Assembly: GCF_036245645.1 (NCBI RefSeq)
Contig: NZ_BTPE01000004.1
Span: 62,001-126,000, forward strand
DNA length: 64,000 bases
Direction of reading: 5' to 3'
Origin: Algoriphagus taiwanensis
Lineage (GTDB): Bacteria; Bacteroidota; Bacteroidia; Cytophagales; Cyclobacteriaceae
The first letter of the stretch is position 1; each line of letters begins with the position of its first letter. The translations under genes were made by a program, and so were the position numbers. Under the pieces are notes generated by a model, which searched no databases, was not told the DNA's origin, and was given only the letters and a program-made list of their open reading frames with translations. Shown here piece by piece: positions 7,766 through 16,017 of this stretch.

Positions 7766-7797
7766 TCTCTCCATTGAACTTTGGAAAAATTGGAATG

Positions 7798-7924
7798 AAA
7801 AGAGGCTGTCTCAAAATTAAAGTTTGTCACATTGAGCGAAGTCGAAATGTCATCCAGAGAGCTGGAAACGGCCTTCGACTCCGCTCAGGCTGACTACGAA
7901 ACGATTTATGAGACAGCCTCTTTG
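7798..7924. repeat. Palindromic repeat element with 15-bp terminal inverted repeats
   Basis: Perfect inverted ends AAAGAGGCTGTCTCA (7799-7813) and TGAGACAGCCTCTTT (7909-7923) enclose about 95 bp. Inside are 'GAGCGAAGTCGAA' (near 7834) and 'CTTCGACTCCGCTCAGGCTG' (near 7874), motifs that recur in other intergenic regions of this window (25.7 kb, 45.2 kb). It lies between two convergent genes and could work as a bidirectional terminator. It is too short to encode a protein. Confidence 0.8.
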
Positions 7925-7928
7925 CTTT

Positions 7929-10166
7929 TTATACCAATTCAGCCAAGATATCATTAAAGGTATCACTAGGCCTCATTGCGACAGACGTTTTGCTCTCATC
8001 AGGTCTGTAATATCCGCCGATGTCCACCGGCTTTCCTTGGGAGCCATTGTATTCTGCGACGATTTTTTCTTCGTTTTGAGCCATTGCTTTAGCTATGGGA
8101 GCAAACTTAGCTGCTAGGGAAGGATCTTCGGTTTGTTTGGCCAATTCCTCCGCCCAATACATGGCTAGGTAGAAATGCCCGCCTCGATTGTCCAGCTTGC
8201 CCACCACTCGAGCAGGAGATTTGTCCTCTTCCAGCCATCTTCCGGTGGCTTTGTCCAAAGTTGCTCCCAAAAGCTTGGCTTGTGCGTTTCCAAAGGTTTC
8301 GCCCAAATGCTCCAGAGAAACTGCCAAAGCGAGGAATTCGCCGAGAGAATCCCAGCGTAAGTGGCCTTCAGTGACAAATTGCTCCACATGCTTGGGAGCT
8401 GATCCACCCGCACCGGTTTCAAAGAGTCCGCCTCCATTCATCAAAGGAACGATGGAAAGCATTTTGGCAGAAGTACCTACTTCCAGAATAGGGAATAAGT
8501 CGGTCAGGTAATCTCTGAGCACGTTTCCGGTCACGGAGATGGTATCCTTTCCTTCCACAATTCTTTCGCAGGAAAATTGAGTGGCTTCCACGGGAGACAT
8601 GATATGGATTTCCAGGCCTTTTGTGTCGTGGGTTGGAAGATACTGCTCTACCTTTTTGATCAATTCACGGTCGTGAGCCCGGTTTTTATCCAGCCAGAAA
8701 ACAGCAGGAGTTTGAGACAGTCTTGCCCGAGTCACAGCAAGTTTTACCCAATCTTGAATGGGAGCATCCTTGGTCTGACACATTCTCCAGATATCTCCGG
8801 CTTCGACTTCATGGGAAAGAAGAACTTTTCCTTCAGCATCTATCACGTTTACCGTACCGGCAAAAGGAATTTCGAAGGTTTTGTCATGCGAACCATATTC
8901 TTCAGCCTTCTGAGCCATTAAGCCCACATTGGGTACTGAACCCATGGTAGCTGGATCAAAGGCCCCGTTTTTCTTACAAAAATCAATCACGGTCTGATAA
9001 ACTCCGGCATAGCTTCGGTCTGGAATCACCGCTTTGGTATCCTGAGGCTTGCCTTCCTTGTTCCACATGCGGCCTGAGGTTCGGATCATTGCGGGCATAG
9101 AAGCGTCGATGATCACATCACTTGGCACATGAAGATTGGTGATGCCTTTGTCCGAATTGACCATGGCCAAGTCCGGTCCGTCTGCATAGCATGCATCAAT
9201 ATCGGCTAGAATCTCATTCTTTTTGTCTTCAGGAAGCTTGTCCAAGTTGGCCAAAAGATCTCCGAAGCCATTGTTCACATCCACGCCGATTGACTTGAGT
9301 GTGTCTGCATGCTTGGTGAAGATGGGCTCAAAAAAGACACGAACCGCATGACCAAAGATGATAGGATCGGAAACCTTCATCATGGTGGCTTTCATATGGA
9401 GGGAGAAAAGAACGCCCTTTTCCTTAGCGTCTGCTTTGGCTTTTTTCAGGAATGCCTTGAGCTGAGATACACTTAGCGTAGCCGCATCAATGACTTCTCC
9501 TGCCTGAAGCTTAAGTCCTGACTTGAGGGTTTCTTTCTGTCCTTCCTTTCCGTTCAATTCGATAGAAACAGTCGTAGGTGAGGAGAGGGTAATGGACTTT
9601 TCGCTACCATAGAAATCCCCCGAACTCATGCTGTCTACGTGGGTAAGTGAGTCTGAGCCCCATTTTCCCATGGAGTGGGGATGTTTTTTGGCGTAATTTT
9701 TTACTGCCAAAGGAGCTCTTCGATCGGAGTTTCCTTCACGTAGCACAGGGTTTACTGCCGAGCCTTTGATTTTGTCATACTTGGCTTTGATGGCCTTTTC
9801 GTCCTCATTTTTTGGCTCCTCGGGATAGTCCGGCAGGGCGTATCCTTTTTCTTGCAATTCTTTGATAGCTGCTTTCAATTGGGGCACGGAGGCAGAGATA
9901 TTGGGCAACTTGACAATATTGGCTTCTGGAGTAGTTGCAATCTGACCCAATTCGGCTAAAGCATCGCCGATTTGCTGATCTGGTTTTAAAAACTCAGGGA
10001 AATTGGCGATGATTCTGCCGGAAAGCGAGATGTCTCTGGTTTCTACTTGGATGCCTGCCGAATGGGTAAAGGCCTGAACGATCGGGAGTAAGGAATACGT
10101 GGCAAGCGCAGGCGCTTCGTCGGTTAGCGTGTAGAGAATTTTGGGTGAGTGACTCATAGGTTTCAT
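7929..10166 (-). CDS. icd: NADP-dependent isocitrate dehydrogenase, monomeric type
   Basis: A 745-residue single-chain isocitrate dehydrogenase, the large (about 80 kDa) form typical of many Bacteroidota and some Proteobacteria. It converts isocitrate to 2-oxoglutarate in the TCA cycle with NADP. Family landmarks include 'YTLTDEAPALATYSLLPI' near the N-terminus, 'NSDRRAPLAVKNYAKKHPH' with phosphate-binding residues (about 145-165), and 'GGHFYLAMYWAEELA' near the C-terminus. The length is normal for the family. ATG codons encode Met1 and Met4; either could be the start. Confidence 0.96.
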   Translation of the reverse strand: MKPMSHSPKILYTLTDEAPALATYSLLPIVQAFTHSAGIQVETRDISLSGRIIANFPEFLKPDQQIGDALAELGQIATTPEANIVKLPNISASVPQLKAAIKELQEKGYALPDYPEEPKNEDEKAIKAKYDKIKGSAVNPVLREGNSDRRAPLAVKNYAKKHPHSMGKWGSDSLTHVDSMSSGDFYGSEKSITLSSPTTVSIELNGKEGQKETLKSGLKLQAGEVIDAATLSVSQLKAFLKKAKADAKEKGVLFSLHMKATMMKVSDPIIFGHAVRVFFEPIFTKHADTLKSIGVDVNNGFGDLLANLDKLPEDKKNEILADIDACYADGPDLAMVNSDKGITNLHVPSDVIIDASMPAMIRTSGRMWNKEGKPQDTKAVIPDRSYAGVYQTVIDFCKKNGAFDPATMGSVPNVGLMAQKAEEYGSHDKTFEIPFAGTVNVIDAEGKVLLSHEVEAGDIWRMCQTKDAPIQDWVKLAVTRARLSQTPAVFWLDKNRAHDRELIKKVEQYLPTHDTKGLEIHIMSPVEATQFSCERIVEGKDTISVTGNVLRDYLTDLFPILEVGTSAKMLSIVPLMNGGGLFETGAGGSAPKHVEQFVTEGHLRWDSLGEFLALAVSLEHLGETFGNAQAKLLGATLDKATGRWLEEDKSPARVVGKLDNRGGHFYLAMYWAEELAKQTEDPSLAAKFAPIAKAMAQNEEKIVAEYNGSQGKPVDIGGYYRPDESKTSVAMRPSDTFNDILAELV

Positions 10167-10324
10167 CTAGTGGTGAAGGATTAGGGTCTGTCTTTTTTTG
10201 GTCCGAAAACTTGGTTCTTCGGCTGGGGAAAAATAAGGACAGAGCTAAATTGGAGGGCTAAAATACAAAAATTGGGGTGGTTTCAAACTGCCTTTCAAGG
10301 AGAGTTAAGGCCATTCTTCCGGCT

Positions 10325-11125
10325 TTACTCAGTGATCTGAAAGGAATCTGCATCCTGCCAAGCAGGAAATTTGATCCGGTAATCTTCCAATTCCTTGAAA
10401 TTGAGAGAGATGATTTGGATGGACTCTTCCTCTTCCAGGTTTAGGATTTTTCCCCCTTTAAAGTCAAAAACTGCGCTGTGACCATTGTATTGGATGCCAT
10501 TTCCGTCAGTTCCGATTCGATTCACTCCAAAGGAATAAGCAAGATTTTCGATCGCTCTTGCTGGGAGCAGGGCGTCCCAAGCACTTACTCTTGCTGCTGG
10601 CCAGGATGCTACGTAAAATAGCACATCATAGCCCGCAATTCCATCTTCCCAACCATTTCTTGCCCACACAGGGAATCTGAGATCGTAGCATATCTGAGGG
10701 CAAAAATTCCAGCCTTTTAGGGTGAAAATCGGGAGTTGCTTTCCGGGTGAAAAAGTCTTTTCCTCATCTGCCATTCTAAACAGATGGCGCTTGTCATAAT
10801 GCTCGGTATATCCGTTAGGATTTACCCATAACAGGCGATTGAAAAAATTACCGCCTTCGCTGATAATTGCACTGCCTGTGATCACTGAGTTGGTGTGGGC
10901 AGCCATTTGCTTCATCCATCGGTGGATGTGGAGGTTCATGGGTTCTGCCAACTTCTGCGCCTCCATGGTAAATCCGCTAGGAAACATCTCCGGCAGGACA
11001 ATCAAGTCGCATTTGCCCTTCAAATCCCAGATTTTCTCCTCCAGCTTGGCCATGTTGGCGGTTTTATCGAGCCAATGCAAGTCTGTCTGAACGAGAGCGA
11101 TCCGTATTTCGGGGCTTCTTTCCAT
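10325..11125 (-). CDS. Nitrilase-family omega-amidase (YafV-like)
   Basis: A 266-residue carbon-nitrogen hydrolase with the Glu-Lys-Cys triad: Glu46 in 'LIVLPEMFPSGF', Lys112 in 'YDKRHLF' and Cys146 in 'CPQICYDLRFP'. The 'EMFPSGFT' and 'YDLRFPVWARN' context matches the YafV/omega-amidase subgroup. Those enzymes hydrolyse 2-oxoglutaramate or 2-oxosuccinamate in methionine salvage and metabolite repair. It is the last gene of a tightly packed operon: its start codon overlaps the end of def by 1 nt. It is cytosolic. Confidence 0.85.
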   Translation of the reverse strand: MERSPEIRIALVQTDLHWLDKTANMAKLEEKIWDLKGKCDLIVLPEMFPSGFTMEAQKLAEPMNLHIHRWMKQMAAHTNSVITGSAIISEGGNFFNRLLWVNPNGYTEHYDKRHLFRMADEEKTFSPGKQLPIFTLKGWNFCPQICYDLRFPVWARNGWEDGIAGYDVLFYVASWPAARVSAWDALLPARAIENLAYSFGVNRIGTDGNGIQYNGHSAVFDFKGGKILNLEEEESIQIISLNFKELEDYRIKFPAWQDADSFQITE

Positions 11126-11679
11126 TAGCGCAAGGGATAGATCATCCGATAATCGGTTGGGATTTTTCCTTTGCTTACATCAATCAGTTTGGATTGAATG
11201 AGCCTTTTTTTCAAACCTTTCAGATAATCCACAAAAAGAATCCCTTCCAAATGATCGTATTCATGCTGGATCACCCGGGCGGTCATTCCTGAGAATTCTT
11301 CTTCTTTGAGGTTCCAGTTTTCATCGAAATATTCAATGGTGAGCTTTTCTGGACGGATGATTTCCGCTCTGACATCAGGAATACTTAGGCAACCTTCCTC
11401 GAATCCATAATTATCTCCGTATTCATCCAGAATAATGGGGTTGATAAATACTCTTCGGATTCCCTTTTCTTCATCATTTTCATCCAGCATCAGCGTACTG
11501 TCGATGACAAAAAGCCGGATGCCTTGGTTAATTTGAGGTGCAGCCAGACCCACCCCATTGGCATGGTCCATGGTGGCATACATATCCTGAATGAGTTGGG
11601 AAATATCGCTGCCTTCTGTGATGTCCTCAGCTTCTTTTTTCAGTATCGGGTTGCCATAGGCAACGATAGGGTAAATCAT
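11125..11679 (-). CDS. def: Peptide deformylase
   Basis: A 184-residue metallo-hydrolase that removes the formyl group from new proteins. All three motifs are present: 'GVGLAAPQ' (residues 42-49), 'EGCLSIP' with the metal ligand Cys97, and 'QHEYDHLEG' with His139, Glu140 and His143. It overlaps ruvX by 4 nt upstream and the omega-amidase by 1 nt downstream, which implies translational coupling in one operon. Confidence 0.96.
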   Translation of the reverse strand: MIYPIVAYGNPILKKEAEDITEGSDISQLIQDMYATMDHANGVGLAAPQINQGIRLFVIDSTLMLDENDEEKGIRRVFINPIILDEYGDNYGFEEGCLSIPDVRAEIIRPEKLTIEYFDENWNLKEEEFSGMTARVIQHEYDHLEGILFVDYLKGLKKRLIQSKLIDVSKGKIPTDYRMIYPLR

Positions 11680-12089
11680 TGTCTTTCTAAATAGGATTGA
11701 AGAATGATGGCGGCAGAGACTTTGTCCAGATTGCCGGCCTTTTCTTTTCTGTCTTTTTTCTTGCTTCCCATGGCGATCATGCTTTGCATGGCCATTTTGG
11801 AAGTAAATCGCTCGTCGATCAATACCGTTTTTTTCTCCGGAAAAACACGCTCAAGTTCTGATTTCAAACTTCTGACCTTTGGGGTCATTTCGTTGTCCTG
11901 CCCGTTGAGCCGGATAGGAAGTCCCAAAACCAAAGTGTCTACTTCCTCTTGGGTAAAGTAGGTCTTCAGGAAAGGGATTAATTGAGCCGTGTCTATTGTC
12001 TCCAAAGGATTTGCGGTAATCTGCAGCGGGTCAGTAACAGCAATTCCGGTGCGCTTGGTTCCCAAATCTATGGCGAGGATTCTTGCCAT
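11676..12089 (-). CDS. ruvX: Putative pre-16S rRNA nuclease / Holliday junction resolvase-like YqgF
   Basis: A 137-residue RNase H-fold protein. It opens 'ARILAIDLGTKRTGIAVTDP' with the first catalytic Asp (residue 7), and has 'LPIRLNGQDNE' and 'DERFTSKMA' with the second acidic residues, plus a late 'NLDKVSAAIILQSYL' supplying the last Asp. The family matures the 16S rRNA 5' end. Its start codon overlaps the stop of the upstream hemerythrin-like gene, and it overlaps def downstream, so it sits mid-operon. Confidence 0.92.
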   Translation of the reverse strand: MARILAIDLGTKRTGIAVTDPLQITANPLETIDTAQLIPFLKTYFTQEEVDTLVLGLPIRLNGQDNEMTPKVRSLKSELERVFPEKKTVLIDERFTSKMAMQSMIAMGSKKKDRKEKAGNLDKVSAAIILQSYLERQ

Positions 12090-12847
12090 CAGTTGGTTTG
12101 GATTTGTTTTCGGATTTTTCTGAGGGCCTCGAGTTCCAACTGGACTGCTTTTGGGAACAAAAGCTCATCCTCGATTTTGGCATGGATGGAAAGTTCCTTT
12201 TCAAAATTTTGCAGCTCGTGGTAAAGGACTTTCATTGTCAAAGGAGCATCCTCTTCGAGGAAATAGTCCTTGGTCAGCTGACGGATTCCCTGCATCTCAT
12301 CGTCGTGGATTTCATGCTGATCCGCCAGAAAGCTGATGGGATCTTTTTCCAAAATCACCAAGGCGTCCTGTGTCCTGAAGTTTCCGTCTTCGATATCCTG
12401 AAGCAGCTCAATTCGCTTAAACATTCGGCTTTCTTCCTCATGGATGTGATGAATGAAGTCTTCCACAAACATGGGAAACATGATTTTCAAGTCAGCCATC
12501 AGAGAGGCGTATCTCGAATCTGCCGTAATTCCGGAGACCATGTTGGATAGAAAAGGAAGTTCTTGTCTGACGAAATAGTAATGTTTCTTTTTCAGGTAAG
12601 CGACAAGAAGCTCGATGGGATTCAGGTAGAGATCTTCGACAGAAGGTTCCTTTTGTTCTGCCCAAGCTTCCAATTCTGCCACCAGTTGCTGGGGATTTAC
12701 TTTGTGCTTGCGGCAGACCTTTTCCAAAGAATCGGTAGGATATTGATAAAAGCTGATCCCGAAGTAATGCAAGACAGCGGCAAAGACATAGTTTTCGGAA
12801 ACTAGCTCACCAACTGAATTTTTTTCAAAACCGGGATTTAACTTCAT
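12089..12847 (-). CDS. Hemerythrin-domain protein with degenerate ScdA/RIC N-terminus
   Basis: This 252-residue protein resembles the iron-sulfur repair proteins ScdA/YtfE. Residues about 8-60 align by eye with the ScdA_N domain ('SVGELVSENYVFAAVLHYFGISFY'-type), but the hallmark Cys-Cys that should follow is replaced by 'FYQYP'. The hemerythrin-like four-helix region (about 75-250) supplies likely di-iron ligands in 'HHIHEEE', 'ADQHEIHDDE' and 'IHAKIEDE'. It may sense or handle iron, oxygen or NO without the cysteine-dependent step. It is the first gene of the operon leading to ruvX, def and the omega-amidase. Confidence 0.75.
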   Translation of the reverse strand: MKLNPGFEKNSVGELVSENYVFAAVLHYFGISFYQYPTDSLEKVCRKHKVNPQQLVAELEAWAEQKEPSVEDLYLNPIELLVAYLKKKHYYFVRQELPFLSNMVSGITADSRYASLMADLKIMFPMFVEDFIHHIHEEESRMFKRIELLQDIEDGNFRTQDALVILEKDPISFLADQHEIHDDEMQGIRQLTKDYFLEEDAPLTMKVLYHELQNFEKELSIHAKIEDELLFPKAVQLELEALRKIRKQIQTN

Positions 12848-12972
12848 TGGGCAAAATTAATTTTTTTTGAGCGAAAAAGTGGGGGTGTTCAGACCTTTAT
12901 CTTTTCCTATCGTATAATCAATCGTTAATTTTATCTAAAATCCATTTTAAACTCAAATGATTTTCTTGTAGT

Positions 12973-14646
12973 TTGAGTTACTTAGAGGAGATAACAAAAA
13001 TTCACGTGAGCGAGACTAAAAATTCAAAAGCCCAAATCAGATTGCCCATACTTTTGGCCTTGGCTATTTCTGCCGGAATATGGATTGGGGCGACATTTGC
13101 CGAACCCAAAGGCAATCAAAATGACCTGAGAGCTGCTTTGTACAAGCTTCAGGAGATCATGACCTATATCAACAGAGACTATGTGGACAGTGTCAATACC
13201 AATGAACTCGTGGAATTTGGTATCAACAAGATGCTGGAGCACCTCGACCCGCACTCCAGCTATATTCCTGCCCGGGATGCTTCTCTCGCCCAGTCACAGC
13301 TGGAAGGGGAATTTGACGGCATCGGTGTGGAATTTGGGATTATCCGGGATACGATCTATGTGGTCGCTCCGCTGACAGGAGGGCCTTCTGAGGCTTTGGG
13401 GATCCAATCCGGAGATCAAATCATTTCTGTTGATGGAAAAAATGTAGCTGGTATCGGAATCACCAACCGGGATGTGTTTGACTACCTGAGAGGTCCGAGA
13501 GGGTCCAAAGTGGTAGTCGACATCAAGAGGAAAAATAACCCGGATCTGATTACCTATGAGATTACTCGAGATAAAATCCCTCAATACAGTATCCCTGCCG
13601 CATACATGGTCAATAACGAAATCGGATACATCAAAATCACCCGATTTGCGGCAACAACGTATGAGGAATTCAGAAAGTCTGTCAGTGACCTTCAGGTGAA
13701 GGGAATGAAGAAGCTGATCATCGACCTTCAGGGTAATCCGGGAGGATACATGGGGGCTGCGATCAATATGGCTGACGAGCTGTTGGGAGACCGGGATTTG
13801 ATCGTATCACAAGAAGGAAAAGTGTCCCAATACAGCCAAAAGGCTTTTGCCTTCAAGCCGGGAATGTTTGAAGAGGGCTCAGTGATTGTATTGATCAATG
13901 AGGGTTCAGCCTCTGCTTCTGAGATTTTGGCGGGAGCCATTCAGGACAATGACCGGGGATTGATTGTGGGTAGAAGATCCTTCGGGAAAGGTTTGGTGCA
14001 GATGCCAATCGACCTTTCTGATGGTGCAGAATTAAGACTGACCATTGCAAGATATTTCACTCCTTCTGGAAGATCTATTCAGAAGCCTTATAGCTCAGAT
14101 TACGAGGCTTACGAGAAAGACTGGATGGATCGCTATGAGCACGGAGAGTTTTTCTCTGCAGACAGCATCAAGTTCAATGACAGTCTGAAGTATGAGACCA
14201 AAAAAGGCCGCTTAGTCTACGGAGGCGGAGGAATTATGCCGGATTACTTTGTTCCATTGGATACGACTATGAGCAGTGCTTACGTGACCCGCTTGTTCAA
14301 TTCGGATTCTTCCAGAGAGTTTATTTTGGATTTCTATGGCAAAAACAAGGATAGTTTCGCTTCCATGACCTTGGATGAGTATTACTCTCAATACAAAGTG
14401 AGTGATGCCATGCTGATGGAATTGACCGAGTTTGGTAAGAAAAACAAAGTGGAATTCGATGCCAAGGATTTCAATAAGTCTAAGGAATACCTCAGATTAC
14501 TGGTGAAAGCTCACTTGGGTCGACAGGTATTTGATGACAATGCATTCTACAAGGTGGTAAATGACATTAATGAAGTCTATATGCGTGCCATCAACCTCTT
14601 TGATGAGGCGGACCGTATCGCTTTGGCTACCACACTGAAGGAATAG
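12973..14646 (+). CDS. ctpA: C-terminal processing peptidase (S41 family, CtpA/Prc-like)
   Basis: A 557-residue periplasmic serine protease anchored by one N-terminal hydrophobic segment (about 24-42). A PDZ domain (about 108-190) precedes the S41 catalytic domain with the Ser-Lys dyad: Ser314 in 'GSASASEIL' and Lys339 in 'SFGKGLVQ'. The family trims C-termini of exported proteins and often works on cell-wall enzymes. The start is uncertain: TTG at 12973 or GTG at 13006, the latter preceded by GAGGAG at 12985-12990; no in-frame ATG precedes the signal segment. It is divergent from the hemerythrin operon. Confidence 0.92.
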   Translation: MSYLEEITKIHVSETKNSKAQIRLPILLALAISAGIWIGATFAEPKGNQNDLRAALYKLQEIMTYINRDYVDSVNTNELVEFGINKMLEHLDPHSSYIPARDASLAQSQLEGEFDGIGVEFGIIRDTIYVVAPLTGGPSEALGIQSGDQIISVDGKNVAGIGITNRDVFDYLRGPRGSKVVVDIKRKNNPDLITYEITRDKIPQYSIPAAYMVNNEIGYIKITRFAATTYEEFRKSVSDLQVKGMKKLIIDLQGNPGGYMGAAINMADELLGDRDLIVSQEGKVSQYSQKAFAFKPGMFEEGSVIVLINEGSASASEILAGAIQDNDRGLIVGRRSFGKGLVQMPIDLSDGAELRLTIARYFTPSGRSIQKPYSSDYEAYEKDWMDRYEHGEFFSADSIKFNDSLKYETKKGRLVYGGGGIMPDYFVPLDTTMSSAYVTRLFNSDSSREFILDFYGKNKDSFASMTLDEYYSQYKVSDAMLMELTEFGKKNKVEFDAKDFNKSKEYLRLLVKAHLGRQVFDDNAFYKVVNDINEVYMRAINLFDEADRIALATTLKE

Positions 14647-14674
14647 CGAAAAGCATTGCATTAAAAAATAGCAA

Positions 14675-14708
14675 AGAGCCAGCCTGACCAAGGGCTGGCT
14701 TTTTCATT
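14675..14708 (+). terminator. Rho-independent terminator after ctpA
   Basis: AGCCAGCC-tgaccaag-GGCTGGCT followed by TTTTC, 30 nt after the ctpA stop. Confidence 0.88.
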
Positions 14709-14752
14709 TTGAGAAGAAATTGGCTATCATTAATCATCCAACCCAGAAAACC

Positions 14753-15184
14753 ATGAAAATCCTATTCACCTGCTTATTCTTGACTTTAGCTATGGCTTCT
14801 TTTGCCCAAATCAAAGTGAATCACATTGCTGTCCATGTATCGGAACTGAAGCGAAGCATGGATTTCTACCAAAATGTACTTGCGCTCAAAGAAATCGATG
14901 AACCTTTCAAGGATGGGCTGCATGCCTGGTACGATATCGGAGGTGGGGCTTCTCTTCATTTGATCGAAGCAGCGAATCATCCGAAAGAAAAGTCAAAAAC
15001 CAATCACTTGTGCTTTAGCATTCCTGATATGGCAGCTTTCGTAGCCAATATGAAAGCTAGAAATTATCCTTTCGAAAGCTGGGCAGGAGTGAAGGGAGAA
15101 ATCACCAACCGGGTGGATGGAATTAAACAGATCTATATCCAAGACCCGGATGGATACTGGATCGAGATCAACGATGATTTTTAA
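14753..15184 (+). CDS. Exported VOC (glyoxalase-fold) protein
   Basis: A 143-residue vicinal-oxygen-chelate protein with a signal peptide (residues 1-19, 'KILFTCLFLTLAMASFAQ'). The metal-binding fold is indicated by 'KVNHIAVHVSELKRSMDFY', 'GGGASLHLIEA', 'NHLCFSIPD' and 'YIQDPDGYWIEIND', with candidate ligands His, His and Glu. An upstream TTG at 14720 is in frame, but the ATG at 14753 begins a proper signal peptide and is preferred. Most bacterial VOC proteins are cytosolic; an exported one is less usual. Its substrate is unknown. Confidence 0.85.
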   Translation: MKILFTCLFLTLAMASFAQIKVNHIAVHVSELKRSMDFYQNVLALKEIDEPFKDGLHAWYDIGGGASLHLIEAANHPKEKSKTNHLCFSIPDMAAFVANMKARNYPFESWAGVKGEITNRVDGIKQIYIQDPDGYWIEINDDF

Positions 15185-15197
15185 CTAGGCCATTTGC

Positions 15198-15929
15198 TTA
15201 GCTCTCCTTGATCAATTCGCTGCTAGGTACTCGGAATCTTTCTCCGTAAACTCCTTCTGGAAGGCCTTTTCCACAGCCGATAATCATGCATATCTCAGAG
15301 GAGGAGGGGAGATTGAGCAGTTTTTTTACCCGCTGGGAATCATGTCCTTCCATGGGACAGGTATCGTAGCCTGAGGCCTTCATCGCAAGCATAAAAGTCA
15401 TGGCCGCCAGTGAAGCACTTTTGTGGACAGAAATGCGAACCTCAGTTTCACCCACTTCTCGTACCATCGGTCTTTTCAAACCCACCCACCAAGCGATCAG
15501 CTTTTTGATCAATGACCAGCCCGGATAGTAGGAATACAGCTTGGGAATTAACTTTCCATAATAGCCCAATGCCTGTTTCTGCTTTTTATCGGCTTTGCCT
15601 TCGTAGGACTTTTTGATGTATTCGTAGTTGGCTTTTGCTCGGGATTTCCAAAGATCTCTTCGGGTTACCACGACGACAAGTTCTCGGGCCGTGGTGGCAG
15701 CTTTTTGTCCCATGCAAAGCCTGGATAGTTCTTCCTTGAGAGGGGAGGTTTCCGGCACCCGGACAAAGTTATACAGCTGAAGATTGGAGCTATTGGGTGA
15801 AAGGATAGCTGCTTCAAGGCATTTTTGGACGACGGAATGGTCGAATGGGGTGTCTTGATCAAAGATTCGAACGGATCGCCTTTGCTCTACCGCCTCAAAA
15901 AATCCTAATTCCTGTAGCTTATTCGTCAT
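15198..15929 (-). CDS. Nitroreductase family protein
   Basis: A 243-residue FMN-dependent oxidoreductase fold. It has the N-terminal 'RRSVRIFDQD', the FMN-contacting 'AAILSPNSSNLQLYNFV', and the later 'MTFMLAMKASGYDTCPMEG' with 'IIGCGKG'. The family reduces nitroaromatics, quinones or related compounds with NAD(P)H. An insertion of about 60 residues rich in Lys and Tyr (about 110-170) makes it longer than the minimal enzyme. It converges on the VOC gene with only 13 nt between the stops and no obvious terminator. Confidence 0.85.
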   Translation of the reverse strand: MTNKLQELGFFEAVEQRRSVRIFDQDTPFDHSVVQKCLEAAILSPNSSNLQLYNFVRVPETSPLKEELSRLCMGQKAATTARELVVVVTRRDLWKSRAKANYEYIKKSYEGKADKKQKQALGYYGKLIPKLYSYYPGWSLIKKLIAWWVGLKRPMVREVGETEVRISVHKSASLAAMTFMLAMKASGYDTCPMEGHDSQRVKKLLNLPSSSEICMIIGCGKGLPEGVYGERFRVPSSELIKES

Positions 15930-16017
15930 TTATCCTTTTTGAGGTCAAATTTATTTTAAAAATTAAAAGGTTTGGGTCTATTTTGGTTCATTAATAGAAA
16001 ACTCCTGACTTAAGCCT

